64,000 nt of DNA, taken from Alphaproteobacteria bacterium. Its GTDB lineage: Bacteria; Pseudomonadota; Alphaproteobacteria; Micropepsales; Micropepsaceae. The notes beneath the pieces were generated by a model. That model did no database searches, was not told the DNA's origin, and worked only from the letters and a program-made list of their open reading frames with translations. Shown here piece by piece: positions 54,515 to 62,649 of this stretch (positions are counted from its first letter, which is position 1; the number at the start of each line of letters is the position of its first letter). The stretch covers positions 1 to 64,000 of the forward strand of contig JAGWNK010000005.1 in assembly GCA_028871345.1 (NCBI GenBank), read 5' to 3'. The position numbers and the translations under genes are program-made.

Positions 54515-54877
54515 ACTTGTTCGCTTGGACATCCGTCCGCGAAGGGTGCGCGGATATAGGACATCGTCTCCGCCCTGTCCACCCCGCGCATTTCCGCCCG
54601 CGAGCGGCGCAATTGGGCGCCGGAGCGGCGGCGAAGTCGGCAGCGCGCGCCATCCCCGGCGCTGTTTCCAGGGTGGTTTCCGGGGCTGTTTCGGCAGGGT
54701 CCGCGCGCCATTTTCGACGGCCCGCCGGATCGCCCCGAGGCCGCCAGGATGCGTCGGCGAGCAGGACCGCGGGCTCGGCCGATCCTCCCACGTCAACCTT
54801 TGCCACAGTCTCTAAAATGTCATTAAGCTGTTGATAAAGGACCCCATTTCGAACTTAACACCGTTGCCGAATCTTGA
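54515..54877. other. intergenic stretch with no supported gene
   Basis: Several short overlapping frames occur on both strands but none has a family-like sequence, a ribosome binding site or consistent codon use. The segment falls in GC toward its right end, where the dksA promoter lies. Confidence 0.5.
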
Positions 54878-54906
54878 TTGAAGCGTAACCAAGAGGCCGC
54901 TATAAC
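54878..54906 (+). promoter_or_regulatory. sigma70-type promoter of dksA
   Basis: TTGAAG (54878-54883) and TATAAC (54901-54906) are separated by exactly 17 bases. The dksA start codon follows 39 bases later. Confidence 0.6.
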
Positions 54907-54944
54907 CCCCCGCCATCGAGCGGATCTGTGCCAAGGGAGAGTGC

Positions 54945-55361
54945 ATGGGTACCCAACTTCCGTCCGGCTACATGCCGTCGGAAAGCGAGCCCTTCATGAA
55001 TGAGCGACAGCGCGAATATTTTCGCCGCAAGCTTCTCAACTGGAAAGATGAGATCCTGCGCGAGAGCCGCGAGACGATCCAGAACCTGCAGGCTGAAACC
55101 GTGCCGCACGCCGATCTCGCGGACCGCGCCTCGACCGAGGCGGAGCGCCAGCTGGAACTGCGAACACGCGACCGGCAGCGCAAACTGATCGCCAAGATCG
55201 ACGCGGCGCTGCGCCGGATCGAGGACGGCTCCTACGGTTTCTGCGAAGAGACGGGCGAGCCGATCTCGCTCAAGCGCCTGGACGCCAGACCGATCGCCAC
55301 GCTGTCGATCGAGGCGCAGGAGCGCCATGAGCGGCGCGAAAAGGTCTATCGCGACGATTAG
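54945..55361 (+). CDS. dksA: RNA polymerase-binding protein DksA
   Basis: The 138-residue transcription factor works with ppGpp at the RNA polymerase secondary channel. The long coiled coil carries the tip motif DLADRA (DxxDxA, residues 57-62). The C-terminal globular part reads GSYGFCEETGEPISLKRLDA. Of the four zinc cysteines of E. coli DksA only C100 remains, as is usual in Alphaproteobacteria, so no zinc is expected. AAGGGAGAGTGC precedes the ATG. It lies near flagellar genes, as in several relatives. Confidence 0.93.
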   Translation: MGTQLPSGYMPSESEPFMNERQREYFRRKLLNWKDEILRESRETIQNLQAETVPHADLADRASTEAERQLELRTRDRQRKLIAKIDAALRRIEDGSYGFCEETGEPISLKRLDARPIATLSIEAQERHERREKVYRDD

Positions 55362-55450
55362 ATCGAATTGGCATCGGGTCGATCCGCTGCGCCGCAGATT
55401 GTCGGGGACGCGAGAAGGACGCGACCCGGGTTTCGCCCAAGTCCCGGCAT

Positions 55451-56836
55451 TCAGTCCGGTGCTAGCCAAAGAGAAATGGAGGCGCCGCCGCCTTCGGTCT
55501 CCCCGATTTCGATGCGACCACCGTGGGCTTCCGCGATGCGGTTGACGATCGCAAGGCCCAATCCGCTGCCGCCGGCGCGGCTGCGGTCGCCGCGCCAGAA
55601 CCGTTTGAGCACCAGCGCCCGCTTGTCGACCGGAATGCCCGGGCCATGGTCGCGCACGGTGATCACCGCGCCGGGACCAGCCGTCACCTCCACCGCCGTC
55701 GCCGGCGGCGTATGCATCAGGGCGTTTTCCACGAGATTGCGCACGGCACGTCCGATGGCCTCGGCGTGACCTTCGATCGACGCCGGACGTTCGTCGCGGA
55801 AAACGATGTTGCGGCCCTTGTCCAAGGCCAGCGGCGTCAATTGGGCGACGACATGGGTGCTGATCGCAGCAAGGTTCACCGTGCTATGCGAGGCTGTCGT
55901 CAGCGCGTCGGCAGAGGCCATGTCGAGCATCTGGCCCACCGAGCGGGTCATGGCGGCAATGTCGTCCTGCATCTTGGTCTTTGCCGGGCCGGCGGGCAGT
56001 TCATCGGCCTGCATCGACAGCACCGCGAGCGGCGTGCGCAATTCATGGGCCGCGTCCGCCGTGAAGTTGCGCAAGGCCGCGATGGCACCATCGATCCTGT
56101 TCAGCGCATTGTTGAAGGCGCGAACAAGCCGGCGAACCTCCCCCGGCCATTTGGGAACGGTGAGGCGCGCCTCGATCCGGGATGGTACCAGCGCCTCGAC
56201 CTCGTGCGCCGCCGCCGACAGCGGCGCCAGCGTGCTCCGCACCACGGTGACGTTAAGCGTCAGCAGCAACAGCACGAGCGGAAGAAGCGGAACACCGACA
56301 TGCTGGATCATTTCGTTCGCAACCACGGGCCAGAACGGCCGCAGGCCCTTCCCCTGCACCACCATCACCACCCAGACCGGCTCACCGGCCGCGATTTCCC
56401 GACGCACACCGCGCAGCTCGAAGCCGGCGGCATGATCATCGCGCCGCGTTTCCGAATCGACCGAGGTGATCGGCGGCGTCAGTGTGTGGGCAAGCGCGCA
56501 GGGGCCGTCCACGGCGATCTCGCGGCCCTGGCGTTCGTACACCGCAAACGCCAGCACCGCCGAGCCGATCGGTTCGCGATGGAGCCGCCCGGGCACGAAA
56601 TGCAGTTGCGCACCGTCGCTCTCGACAGCCTCCGCAATCTCGTCGGCCTGCAGCGACAGAAGATGCTGACCAAGTCCTTCCTTGTCGCTGGTGTAGGTCA
56701 CGAGCACGAATGCGATATCGAGAAGCGCAAACAGAACCACGACGGCCAGCAGTCTTCGCGCCATGATCGCAGCCATGCCGTCGCCGCCGAAGATAGACCA
56801 CGCACCTGCCTTCGCGCCTGCCAGCAAGGTTCTCAC
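55451..56836 (-). CDS. sensor histidine kinase of a QseC-like two-component system
   Basis: A 461-residue membrane kinase. Two helices (about 29-45 and 180-200) flank a periplasmic sensor domain. The H-box FTADAAHELRTPLAVLSMQA lies near residue 254, and the ATPase domain shows NLVENALMHTP (N-box), ITVRDHGPGIPVDKRA (G1), FWRGDRSRAGGSGLGLAIV (F/G2 boxes). It starts with GTG at 56834-56836, overlapping the response regulator stop in a GTGA junction. It should respond to an envelope or redox signal, judging by its cytochrome b561 and PepSY neighbours; the ligand is unknown. Confidence 0.9.
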   Translation of the reverse strand: MRTLLAGAKAGAWSIFGGDGMAAIMARRLLAVVVLFALLDIAFVLVTYTSDKEGLGQHLLSLQADEIAEAVESDGAQLHFVPGRLHREPIGSAVLAFAVYERQGREIAVDGPCALAHTLTPPITSVDSETRRDDHAAGFELRGVRREIAAGEPVWVVMVVQGKGLRPFWPVVANEMIQHVGVPLLPLVLLLLTLNVTVVRSTLAPLSAAAHEVEALVPSRIEARLTVPKWPGEVRRLVRAFNNALNRIDGAIAALRNFTADAAHELRTPLAVLSMQADELPAGPAKTKMQDDIAAMTRSVGQMLDMASADALTTASHSTVNLAAISTHVVAQLTPLALDKGRNIVFRDERPASIEGHAEAIGRAVRNLVENALMHTPPATAVEVTAGPGAVITVRDHGPGIPVDKRALVLKRFWRGDRSRAGGSGLGLAIVNRIAEAHGGRIEIGETEGGGASISLWLAPD

Positions 56837-57522
56837 CGTTCTCCGCCCTTCCTCATCGGCATCAAGGCGTAACCGATGCCATGCGCGGTGTGCAGCACGA
56901 CGTCGGCGCCTGCAGCGGCCAGACGGCGGCGGAGCCTGGAAATCGCCGCTTCCAGGGCGTTCGGCGTCACCTCTTGCCCCAAGGAATAGAGCCCGTTCTC
57001 GAGTTGCGCCCGCGCCACCACCTGGCCGGCGCGGCGCATCAGCATTTCGAGGAGCGACAGCTCGCGCGGAGGAAGGTCCAGGTGAATTTCAGCGACCCGC
57101 GCGTCGCGACCGGCCGTATCGAACGAAAGATTGCCTGCCACGAGAACGTTGCCCAGGATGCCGCCGGGCCTGCGCAACAGCGCGCGGCAGCGCGCCGCCA
57201 ATTCCGCAGTGGCAAAAGGCTTCACGAGATAATCGTCGGCGCCGAGATCGAGCCCCGCGATGCGGTCATCCAACCCGTCACGCGCGGTCATCACCATGAT
57301 AGGCACGGCGACGGATCGGCGGCGAAGGGTGCGCACCAAAGCGAGGCCGTCGCCATCGGGCAGGCCAAGGTCAAGCAGGATCAGGTCATATTTGGCGGCA
57401 TCAAGGAACTCCTCGGCTGCCAGAAGGGTTGCCGCCCGGTCGACGGCGAAGCCATCCGCTTCCAGGGCACGGCAGACCAGCTCGGACAGCCGTGCATTAT
57501 CTTCGACCAGAAGCAGTCGCAT
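56833..57522 (-). CDS. OmpR-family response regulator
   Basis: A 229-residue regulator. The receiver domain has the acidic pair in LLVEDNARLSE, phospho-acceptor Asp in DLILLDLGLPDGDGL near residue 51 and the Thr/Lys switch in VMTARDGL and DDYLVKPF near residue 100. The C-terminal winged helix includes LPPRELSLLEMLMRRAGQVV and VTPNALEAAISRLRRRLAAA. OmpR-type proteins bind direct repeats with about one helical turn between half-sites, which fits the repeat array at 58445-58507. Its start lies inside the end of the cytochrome b561 gene (26-base overlap). Confidence 0.92.
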   Translation of the reverse strand: MRLLLVEDNARLSELVCRALEADGFAVDRAATLLAAEEFLDAAKYDLILLDLGLPDGDGLALVRTLRRRSVAVPIMVMTARDGLDDRIAGLDLGADDYLVKPFATAELAARCRALLRRPGGILGNVLVAGNLSFDTAGRDARVAEIHLDLPPRELSLLEMLMRRAGQVVARAQLENGLYSLGQEVTPNALEAAISRLRRRLAAAGADVVLHTAHGIGYALMPMRKGGER

Positions 57523-58105
57523 GATCGACGTCGCTCCCGCTGGACGCCCGCTTGCGCCCGGTGATCATAGACCAGATCAGGTTTTCGCGGTGGCGCACAC
57601 TCTCCCGAACTGCGGCGAATATGTGCAGACCGGCCAGTACCATGATGATGTTGGCCGCCGCTTCGTGAAGGTCTTGGACCCAGGGCACGCCCCAAAAAGC
57701 GTCCAAGGTCTGCATCCAGCCCGTTACTCCGCAGACGGCCAGGAGCACGATGAGGGCGATCATCATGACGGCGCCCGCCGGATTGTGGCCGACATATCGA
57801 GGCTCGCGCCGAGCCAGCAGCGCCTTGGCATAGGACCAGAGGCGGGCCGGCCGAGGCACAAAGTCTGAGAAGCGCGCGTGTCGCGTCCCCACGAGGCCCC
57901 AGACCAGCCGCACCGCGACGGCAACCAGCACGAGATAGCCGATCCGATGATGGGCGTGCTTGCTGCCTTCGGCCAGGAAGAGATTCGCCGTCACGCCGGC
58001 AACGACGGTCCAGTGGAAGACCCGCACGACGATATCCCAGATCATGATACGTTGCGGGGGGACGGCGGCCGCGCCCGGAGCGGCCACAGGCCATGCCTGG
58101 GACAT
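57497..58105 (-). CDS. cytochrome b561 family membrane protein
   Basis: A 202-residue b-type cytochrome with four helices and haem histidines in VVRVFHWTVVAGVTANLFLA, HAHHRIGYLVLVAVAVRLVW, PAGAVMMIALIVLLAVCGVT and HEAAANIIMVLAGLHIFAAV. Such proteins move electrons from quinol or a soluble donor to periplasmic acceptors. AGGAGG precedes the ATG (58103-58105). It is co-transcribed with PepSY upstream and the two-component genes downstream, the common PepSY-b561-TCS cassette. Confidence 0.9.
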   Translation of the reverse strand: MSQAWPVAAPGAAAVPPQRIMIWDIVVRVFHWTVVAGVTANLFLAEGSKHAHHRIGYLVLVAVAVRLVWGLVGTRHARFSDFVPRPARLWSYAKALLARREPRYVGHNPAGAVMMIALIVLLAVCGVTGWMQTLDAFWGVPWVQDLHEAAANIIMVLAGLHIFAAVRESVRHRENLIWSMITGRKRASSGSDVDHATASGRR

Positions 58106-58116
58106 CGGGCAGCCTC

Positions 58117-58395
58117 CTATTCGCCGTCGACATTCTTCTCGACGACAGCGCCGGTGACCGGGTTGAAATAGACCTCGGCCTTCTTGTTGTCGGCCGTAAA
58201 GCCATAAATCTCGTAGCAGCCGCTCATCGTCTTCTGGAAGACGCGGATATTCTTGTAGCCCATCTTGGCGATCTTGGCCTTCATGACCGCCTCGCTGAGC
58301 CATCTGCTCTGGGGCTCTGACGTGCATTTGGGGCTTGCCCAGGCCGGAACGGCAAGGACAGACATTGCAGCAACAACAGGAATCAGTTTTCGCAT
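58117..58395 (-). CDS. PepSY-domain periplasmic protein
   Basis: The 92-residue product has a signal peptide (MRKLIPVVAAMSVLAVPAWA) and one PepSY domain with KIAKMGYKNIRVFQKTMSGC and the diagnostic YFNPVTGAVVEK. PepSY domains bind peptides or modulate proteases and electron-transfer partners. GGAGACGGAA just before 58395 decides the start over an ATG at 58407. It is the first gene of the cassette with cytochrome b561 and the two-component system, divergent from the rubrerythrin-like gene. Confidence 0.85.
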   Translation of the reverse strand: MRKLIPVVAAMSVLAVPAWASPKCTSEPQSRWLSEAVMKAKIAKMGYKNIRVFQKTMSGCYEIYGFTADNKKAEVYFNPVTGAVVEKNVDGE

Positions 58396-58444
58396 TTCCG
58401 TCTCCATGAGAAGCGATTTATCGAACGCCGAGATGCCGCCCAGG

Positions 58445-58507
58445 GCCTGACGAAGTCCTGACGGCGCGCTGAAAAAGAAGCTGATCTTCGTCAGGACTTC
58501 GTCAGGC
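58445..58507. promoter_or_regulatory. large inverted repeat built from TGACG direct repeats; candidate OmpR-type operator
   Basis: Left arm 58445-58463 and right arm 58489-58507 are perfect 19-base inverted copies (GCCTGACGAAGTCCTGACG), 25 bases apart. Each arm holds TGACG-AAGTCC-TGACG, two five-base repeats with an 11-base period, the pattern bound by OmpR-family regulators. It lies between the divergent PepSY and rubrerythrin-like genes, so one regulator could control both. Confidence 0.65.
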
Positions 58508-58561
58508 GGCGCAACGATGGTCGCGGGCGTTGCGGATGGCGCAACCAACCGGAGAACAGGA

Positions 58562-59041
58562 ATGATGCAATTATCACGAACACTCGCGGGCGCTGCGGCT
58601 CTCGTACTCGGACTTGCCGTCGCGGGCTCGGCGGCGGCAGGCGAGTTGAGCGCAAGGACCAAGCAGAACCTCGACAAGGCGATGCACGGCGAGGCGTTCG
58701 CCAGCCTCAAGTACCGCGCCTATGCCGAGGCGGCGCGCGACAGCGGCAAGCCGGAGCTTGCCAAGATCTTCGAGCAGGCCTCCAACGTCGAGGCGAGCGA
58801 GCATTTCGCGCGCGAAGCCGATGCACTCAAGCTTGCCAAGAGCAATCTTGCCAATCTCGAGGATGCCGCGGCGGGCGAGCACTACGAGAATGTCACGATG
58901 TACAAGGAGTTCGCCGCTCAGGCGCGCCAGGACGGTGATCTTGCCGCCGCCAAACTGTTCGACCAGATTGCGGCGGACGAAGGCGACCACTACGCCGCAT
59001 ACGAGGCGCAGATCAAGCTTCTTCGAACGTCGCGCAAATAG
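58562..59041 (+). CDS. rubrerythrin-like diiron protein, exported
   Basis: A 159-residue four-helix ferritin-like protein. It has a signal peptide (MQLSRTLAGAAALVLGLAVA...SAAAGE). Glu/His motifs typical of the rubrerythrin diiron site are MHGEAFASLKY near residue 43, EASEHFAREA near residue 77, GEHYENVTMYKEFAAQARQD near residue 103 and DEGDHYAAYEAQI near residue 139. The C-terminal rubredoxin domain of classical rubrerythrins is missing. GGAGAACAGG precedes the ATG. Secretion is unusual. A peroxide- or iron-related role in the periplasm, with electrons from the cytochrome b561 across the divergent promoter, is plausible. Confidence 0.82.
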   Translation: MMQLSRTLAGAAALVLGLAVAGSAAAGELSARTKQNLDKAMHGEAFASLKYRAYAEAARDSGKPELAKIFEQASNVEASEHFAREADALKLAKSNLANLEDAAAGEHYENVTMYKEFAAQARQDGDLAAAKLFDQIAADEGDHYAAYEAQIKLLRTSRK

Positions 59042-59078
59042 GCCTGATGCCGCGCCAATCGCGCTCTCCAGCGCGTGG

Positions 59079-59111
59079 GAACGGGCTGCTGCGGCTAGCG
59101 GCGGCCCGTTC
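59079..59111. terminator. hairpin between rubrerythrin-like gene and flgH
   Basis: GAACGGGC (59079-59086) pairs with GCCCGTTC (59104-59111) between two convergent stops. No strong T run is present. Possible bidirectional terminator. Confidence 0.4.
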
Positions 59112-59126
59112 GCATTTCGCCGACCA

Positions 59127-59852
59127 TCACCACGGCATCAGGATGTCGAAGAGCTGGCTGCCGAGCCGGGGCTGCTGCACGTCGCTGACCGTGCCGCGCC
59201 CGCCATAGTTCAACCGCGCTTCGGCGATCTGCGACAGATCGACGGTGTTGTCGCTGGTGATGTCTTCGCTGCGCACGATGCCGGAGATCTGCAGGTCCCT
59301 GAGTTCGCCGTTGACCTTCAGCTGCTGATGGCCCGCGATTACCATGTTGCCATTGGGCAGGACCTGGGTGACGAGCGCGGCCAGCGTCAGCTTGATGGTC
59401 TCGGAGCGGTCCACGACGCCCGCGCCGACATTGGAGGTGTCGGATCCCATCTTCACCAGGCTTGATGGATCCATGTGCGAGGCGGCGAGGTATTTCTCCA
59501 GCCCGAACAGGTTCGACATGCTGGCGTCGTCGGAATTCGTCCGCGAACGGCTGGTGCTGTCCGACAGCTTCGCGGCGTCGGCGACCGTGATGTCGACCGT
59601 CAGGATGTCGCCGATGCGGCTGGCGCGCGGATCATGGAAAAAGCTGCGCGCCCCGGGCTGCCACAGCGAGTTGGCGCCGCTCGGCTCGGTGGGCGGCTGG
59701 GGCATGGGTACGGCCACGGGCTGGCGCGGTCCCGGATCGGTGATCGGCGACAGCTTGGGGCCGGAACCCAGCTCGGACAGGCGCTGATAGGTCGAGCAGC
59801 CCGACAGGAGACTTGCGGACAGGCCGGCCAAAAGGAGATGTCGGAGTTTCAT
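59127..59852 (-). CDS. flgH: flagellar L-ring protein
   Basis: The 241-residue lipoprotein forms the outer-membrane ring of the flagellar basal body. The lipobox is LLSGC near residue 18. Family motifs are FFHDPRASRIGDILTVDITV near residue 70 and the C-terminal LQISGIVRSEDITSDNTVDL, SQIAEARLNYGGRGTVSD, ending LFDILMPW. Last gene of flgF-flgG-flgA-flgH, nine bases after flgA. Confidence 0.94.
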   Translation of the reverse strand: MKLRHLLLAGLSASLLSGCSTYQRLSELGSGPKLSPITDPGPRQPVAVPMPQPPTEPSGANSLWQPGARSFFHDPRASRIGDILTVDITVADAAKLSDSTSRSRTNSDDASMSNLFGLEKYLAASHMDPSSLVKMGSDTSNVGAGVVDRSETIKLTLAALVTQVLPNGNMVIAGHQQLKVNGELRDLQISGIVRSEDITSDNTVDLSQIAEARLNYGGRGTVSDVQQPRLGSQLFDILMPW

Positions 59853-59861
59853 CGCGCGCTC

Positions 59862-60332
59862 CTATGGATGGTCGGCGCTGGCAAGGCGCGGCGCGGCGGC
59901 CGCGGCGCGCACCTGCCCCGGAGCCACCACGATGGCGCTCACCTGGCGGTAGGATGCGGGATTCTGTACCGTGATGGTGTCGCCAAGGCCGCCTTCGTTC
60001 ATGGCGCGGCCCATGGCCGTCAACGTGATCCCGGGTGCCTCGAAGGTCATGGTGACCGTCGAGCCCCTGGTGACGAGGATGGGGCGGCGCACGTCGTCGA
60101 GCCGCAGGCTTTCGCCGGCGCGCAGCACACGCCTTGTCTGCATGCCGATTACGTCGCTCATCGACACCACCGTGCCCGTCATCAGGTTGTCGGGCGCCGT
60201 CGCATAGGTGAGATCGGATTGCTCGAGCATGGCGCCGCGCGGGATATCGTGCGCGGGAACCACGATGCGAACGCCGCCGAAGGCCGGCCAGCACAGCAGC
60301 AGCGCCCAGGCGATGAGGATCAAGCGCGTCAT
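59862..60332 (-). CDS. flgA: flagellar P-ring assembly chaperone
   Basis: The 156-residue periplasmic protein assists assembly of the FlgI P-ring. It has a signal peptide (MTRLILIAWALLLCWPAFGG) and a SAF-like domain: VPAHDIPRGAMLEQSDLTYA near residue 25, MQTRRVLRAGESLRLDDV near residue 64 and VTMTFEAPGITLTAMGRAMN near residue 93. It is shorter than E. coli FlgA (219), lacking the extra N-terminal part, as in other Alphaproteobacteria. It follows flgG by two bases. Confidence 0.88.
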   Translation of the reverse strand: MTRLILIAWALLLCWPAFGGVRIVVPAHDIPRGAMLEQSDLTYATAPDNLMTGTVVSMSDVIGMQTRRVLRAGESLRLDDVRRPILVTRGSTVTMTFEAPGITLTAMGRAMNEGGLGDTITVQNPASYRQVSAIVVAPGQVRAAAAAPRLASADHP

Positions 60333-60334
60333 GA

Positions 60335-61123
60335 TCAGCCTCCCAGCTTGGCGGTTTCGGACAACATCTCGTCGGCGGCGGAAATCACCTTCGAGTTCAT
60401 CTCGTAGGCGCGCTGGGCGGTGATCAGCGAGGTGATCTCGTCGACCGCGTTGACGTTGGAGGTTTCCAGATAGCCCTGCTGGATCGTGCCGTAGCCCGTC
60501 GAGCCGGGGACGCCGGACTGCGGCGAGCCGGACGACGCCGTTTCCTTGTAGAGGTTGTCGCCCAAGGCCTGCAGCCCGGCCTCGTTGGGAAAGCGTACCA
60601 GTTCGAGCTGGCCCACGGTCTGCGGCGCCGTCTGGCCCGGGATGCTCGCCTGGACCTGTCCCTGGGCGTTGATGGTCACGGCCGTCGCATTGGCGGGAAT
60701 GGCGATGCCCGGCGCCACGGTATAGCCATCCTGAGTCACGAGCTGGCCTTGCGGCGACAGCGCGAAGTTGCCGGCGCGCGTATAGCTGTCGGTGCCGTCG
60801 GGCATGGTGATGTGGAAATAGCCGGCGCCGTTGATCGCCAGGTCGTAGGGATTCTGCGTGGTCTTGAGGTCGCCCTGGCCGGTGACGCGGTAGACCGCCG
60901 CGGTGCGCACGCCAGCGCCGAGCTGGATGCCGGAGGGCACGACGGTGCCGGTGTCCGAGGACTGGGCCCCGACCTGCATGATGTTCTGGTAGAGCAGGTC
61001 CTGGAACTCGGCCCGCTGCTCCTTGTAGCCGGTGGTGTTCATGTTCGCCAGGTTGTTGGCGATGACTTCGACGTTGGTCTGCTGGGCCAGCATTCCGGTC
61101 GCTGCGATGCTGAGGGCGCGCAT
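60335..61123 (-). CDS. flgG: flagellar distal rod protein
   Basis: The 262-residue rod component. The N-terminus has the rod/hook family motif EVIANNLANMNTTGYKEQRA. The middle is NPYDLAINGAGYFHITMPDG, and the C-terminal motif LETSNVNAVDEITSLITAQR followed by AYEMNSKVISAADEM. Length matches E. coli FlgG (260). Sits between flgF and flgA. Confidence 0.96.
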   Translation of the reverse strand: MRALSIAATGMLAQQTNVEVIANNLANMNTTGYKEQRAEFQDLLYQNIMQVGAQSSDTGTVVPSGIQLGAGVRTAAVYRVTGQGDLKTTQNPYDLAINGAGYFHITMPDGTDSYTRAGNFALSPQGQLVTQDGYTVAPGIAIPANATAVTINAQGQVQASIPGQTAPQTVGQLELVRFPNEAGLQALGDNLYKETASSGSPQSGVPGSTGYGTIQQGYLETSNVNAVDEITSLITAQRAYEMNSKVISAADEMLSETAKLGG

Positions 61124-61135
61124 TGGTCTGTCTCC

Positions 61136-61873
61136 TTATCCCTGTACCGAGCCGAGCTGCTGGATGGCTTGGCGTTTGAGGTCGCTCTCGCTCTGGGCGA
61201 GGCTGGCGGTCATCTGGTAGGCGCGGCTGACCTCGATCATGTTGGCGATCTCGATCACCGGCTGGACGTTCGAAGCCTCGATCATGCCCTGCTCGATGGA
61301 AGCGTCGCTGGCCGTGACGGGCTGCTGCGAGGTCGTATAGAGGCTCGCCCCCTGCTTGATGAGCTGGCGCTCGTCGGCGAAATCCACCACGCGCAGCTTG
61401 GCAAGCTGTCCCTGCTTGCCGGTGACGGTGCCGTCGGCCGCTATGGTGATGTTGCCGTCGTCGGGGGAAATAGTGACGGCGCCGCCGTCGCCCATCACGG
61501 GGTCGCCGTTGCTGGTGACGAGCTGGCCTTCGGCGTTGAGCATGAAGTGGCCGTCGCGGGTATAGCGGTCGCCCGCTGCCGTCTGCACGACGAAATAGCC
61601 GTTGCCGTTGATGGCGAGATCATAAGGAGCTCCGGTGGTCTCCAGGCGCCCCTCGCTCAAGTCGCGCACCAGCCCGACGTTCTGGACAAAGCTCACAGTT
61701 TGCGGGCCCGTCTGTCCTTCCGCCGGCGCCGATGTCTCGACATATTCCTCGAATTTCATCTCCTCGCGCTTGAAGGCGGGCGTCGAGATGTTCGCAAGAT
61801 TGTTCGCGATCGTGTCCATCGACTGGAACGACGCGAGCTGCTGCGAAAGACTGACCAGTACTGTGTTGTCCAT
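61136..61873 (-). CDS. flgF: flagellar proximal rod protein
   Basis: The 245-residue rod component. It has TIANNLANISTPAFKREEMK at the N-terminus, APYDLAINGNGYFVVQTAAG in the middle and IEASNVQPVIEIANMIEVSR at the C-terminus. First gene of the flgFGAH operon. A sigma54-like promoter lies about 40 bases upstream. Confidence 0.94.
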   Translation of the reverse strand: MDNTVLVSLSQQLASFQSMDTIANNLANISTPAFKREEMKFEEYVETSAPAEGQTGPQTVSFVQNVGLVRDLSEGRLETTGAPYDLAINGNGYFVVQTAAGDRYTRDGHFMLNAEGQLVTSNGDPVMGDGGAVTISPDDGNITIAADGTVTGKQGQLAKLRVVDFADERQLIKQGASLYTTSQQPVTASDASIEQGMIEASNVQPVIEIANMIEVSRAYQMTASLAQSESDLKRQAIQQLGSVQG

Positions 61874-61911
61874 GGGCCGGGATCCTTTCTGGTCCTCGCC
61901 GTTGCATGGCG

Positions 61912-61928
61912 TTGCACGGCGCGTGCCA
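61912..61928 (-). promoter_or_regulatory. sigma54-like promoter of the flgF operon
   Basis: Minus strand TGGCAC-GCGCC-GTGCAA matches the -24/-12 consensus TGGCAC-N5-TTGCA with one mismatch. In Caulobacter the flgF operon is sigma54-dependent. The start site would be about 25-30 bases before the flgF ATG. Confidence 0.5.
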
Positions 61929-62081
61929 GCACCAGGACCGCGCTTTGTGCGGCTTTTCCGGGGGCGCCGATGCGTCGCCCGGCAAGCCTTGCCGGGTGAA
62001 GCCTGCCGCAGGTGGGTATTTGAACCACTCCTTAACCACGCCGGCCTAACGTCGCTCCACTTTCAGGGATTGCGACTGGCG

Positions 62082-62645
62082 ATGGCGAAGGAAGACAAGC
62101 AAGCCGTTGACGAGGACGAGCCCGAAGCGGGCGAGGACGGCGAGAAGAAAACGGAAACAGGGCAAGGATTCGTCAAGAAACTTCTGGGCAACCGCAAGCT
62201 TCTGATGATCGCCGGAGGCGGCGCCCTGGTGCTGCTGCTGCTGATCGGGGCCGGGCTCTATTTCTTCGTCTTCAGCGGCTCGGACCACGCCGCCGACGCC
62301 ACCACCGCCGCCATCCCGGAGATGCCGGCGACGCCGCCGCAGGTCGCCTTCTATGACGTTCCCGACCTCATCGTGAACATCCAGACGTCCGACGGCACCT
62401 CGGCCTACCTCAAGCTTTCGCTGTCCCTCGAGCTCTACAGCGGCGACGAAAAGGCCGGACTGCAGGTGCTCATGCCGCGCATCGTCGACCAGTTCCAGGG
62501 TTACCTGCGCGAATTGCGCGTCGACGATCTCAAGGGATCGGCGGGCATCATGCGCCTCAAGGAAGAACTGCTGCGGCGGACCAATGTCGCCGCCGCCCCG
62601 TACCGCGTCCGCGACGTGCTCCTCAAAGAAATGATCGTGCAGTAG
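62082..62645 (+). CDS. fliL: flagellar basal body-associated protein
   Basis: The 187-residue single-pass membrane protein stabilises the stator around the motor. An acidic cytoplasmic tail (KQAVDEDEPEAGEDGEKKTE) is followed by the helix LLMIAGGGALVLLLLIGAGL and a periplasmic stomatin-like domain with FYDVPDLIVNIQTSDGTSAY. The C-terminus ends LKEMIVQ. It starts the fliL-fliM gene pair, divergent from flgF. Confidence 0.9.
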   Translation: MAKEDKQAVDEDEPEAGEDGEKKTETGQGFVKKLLGNRKLLMIAGGGALVLLLLIGAGLYFFVFSGSDHAADATTAAIPEMPATPPQVAFYDVPDLIVNIQTSDGTSAYLKLSLSLELYSGDEKAGLQVLMPRIVDQFQGYLRELRVDDLKGSAGIMRLKEELLRRTNVAAAPYRVRDVLLKEMIVQ

Positions 62646-62649
62646 AACC

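Noticed and set aside
62029-62050. Possible CtrA box (TTAA...TAAC) before fliL
   Set aside because: The two halves are separated by more than the seven bases required by the CtrA consensus, and no second site is present.
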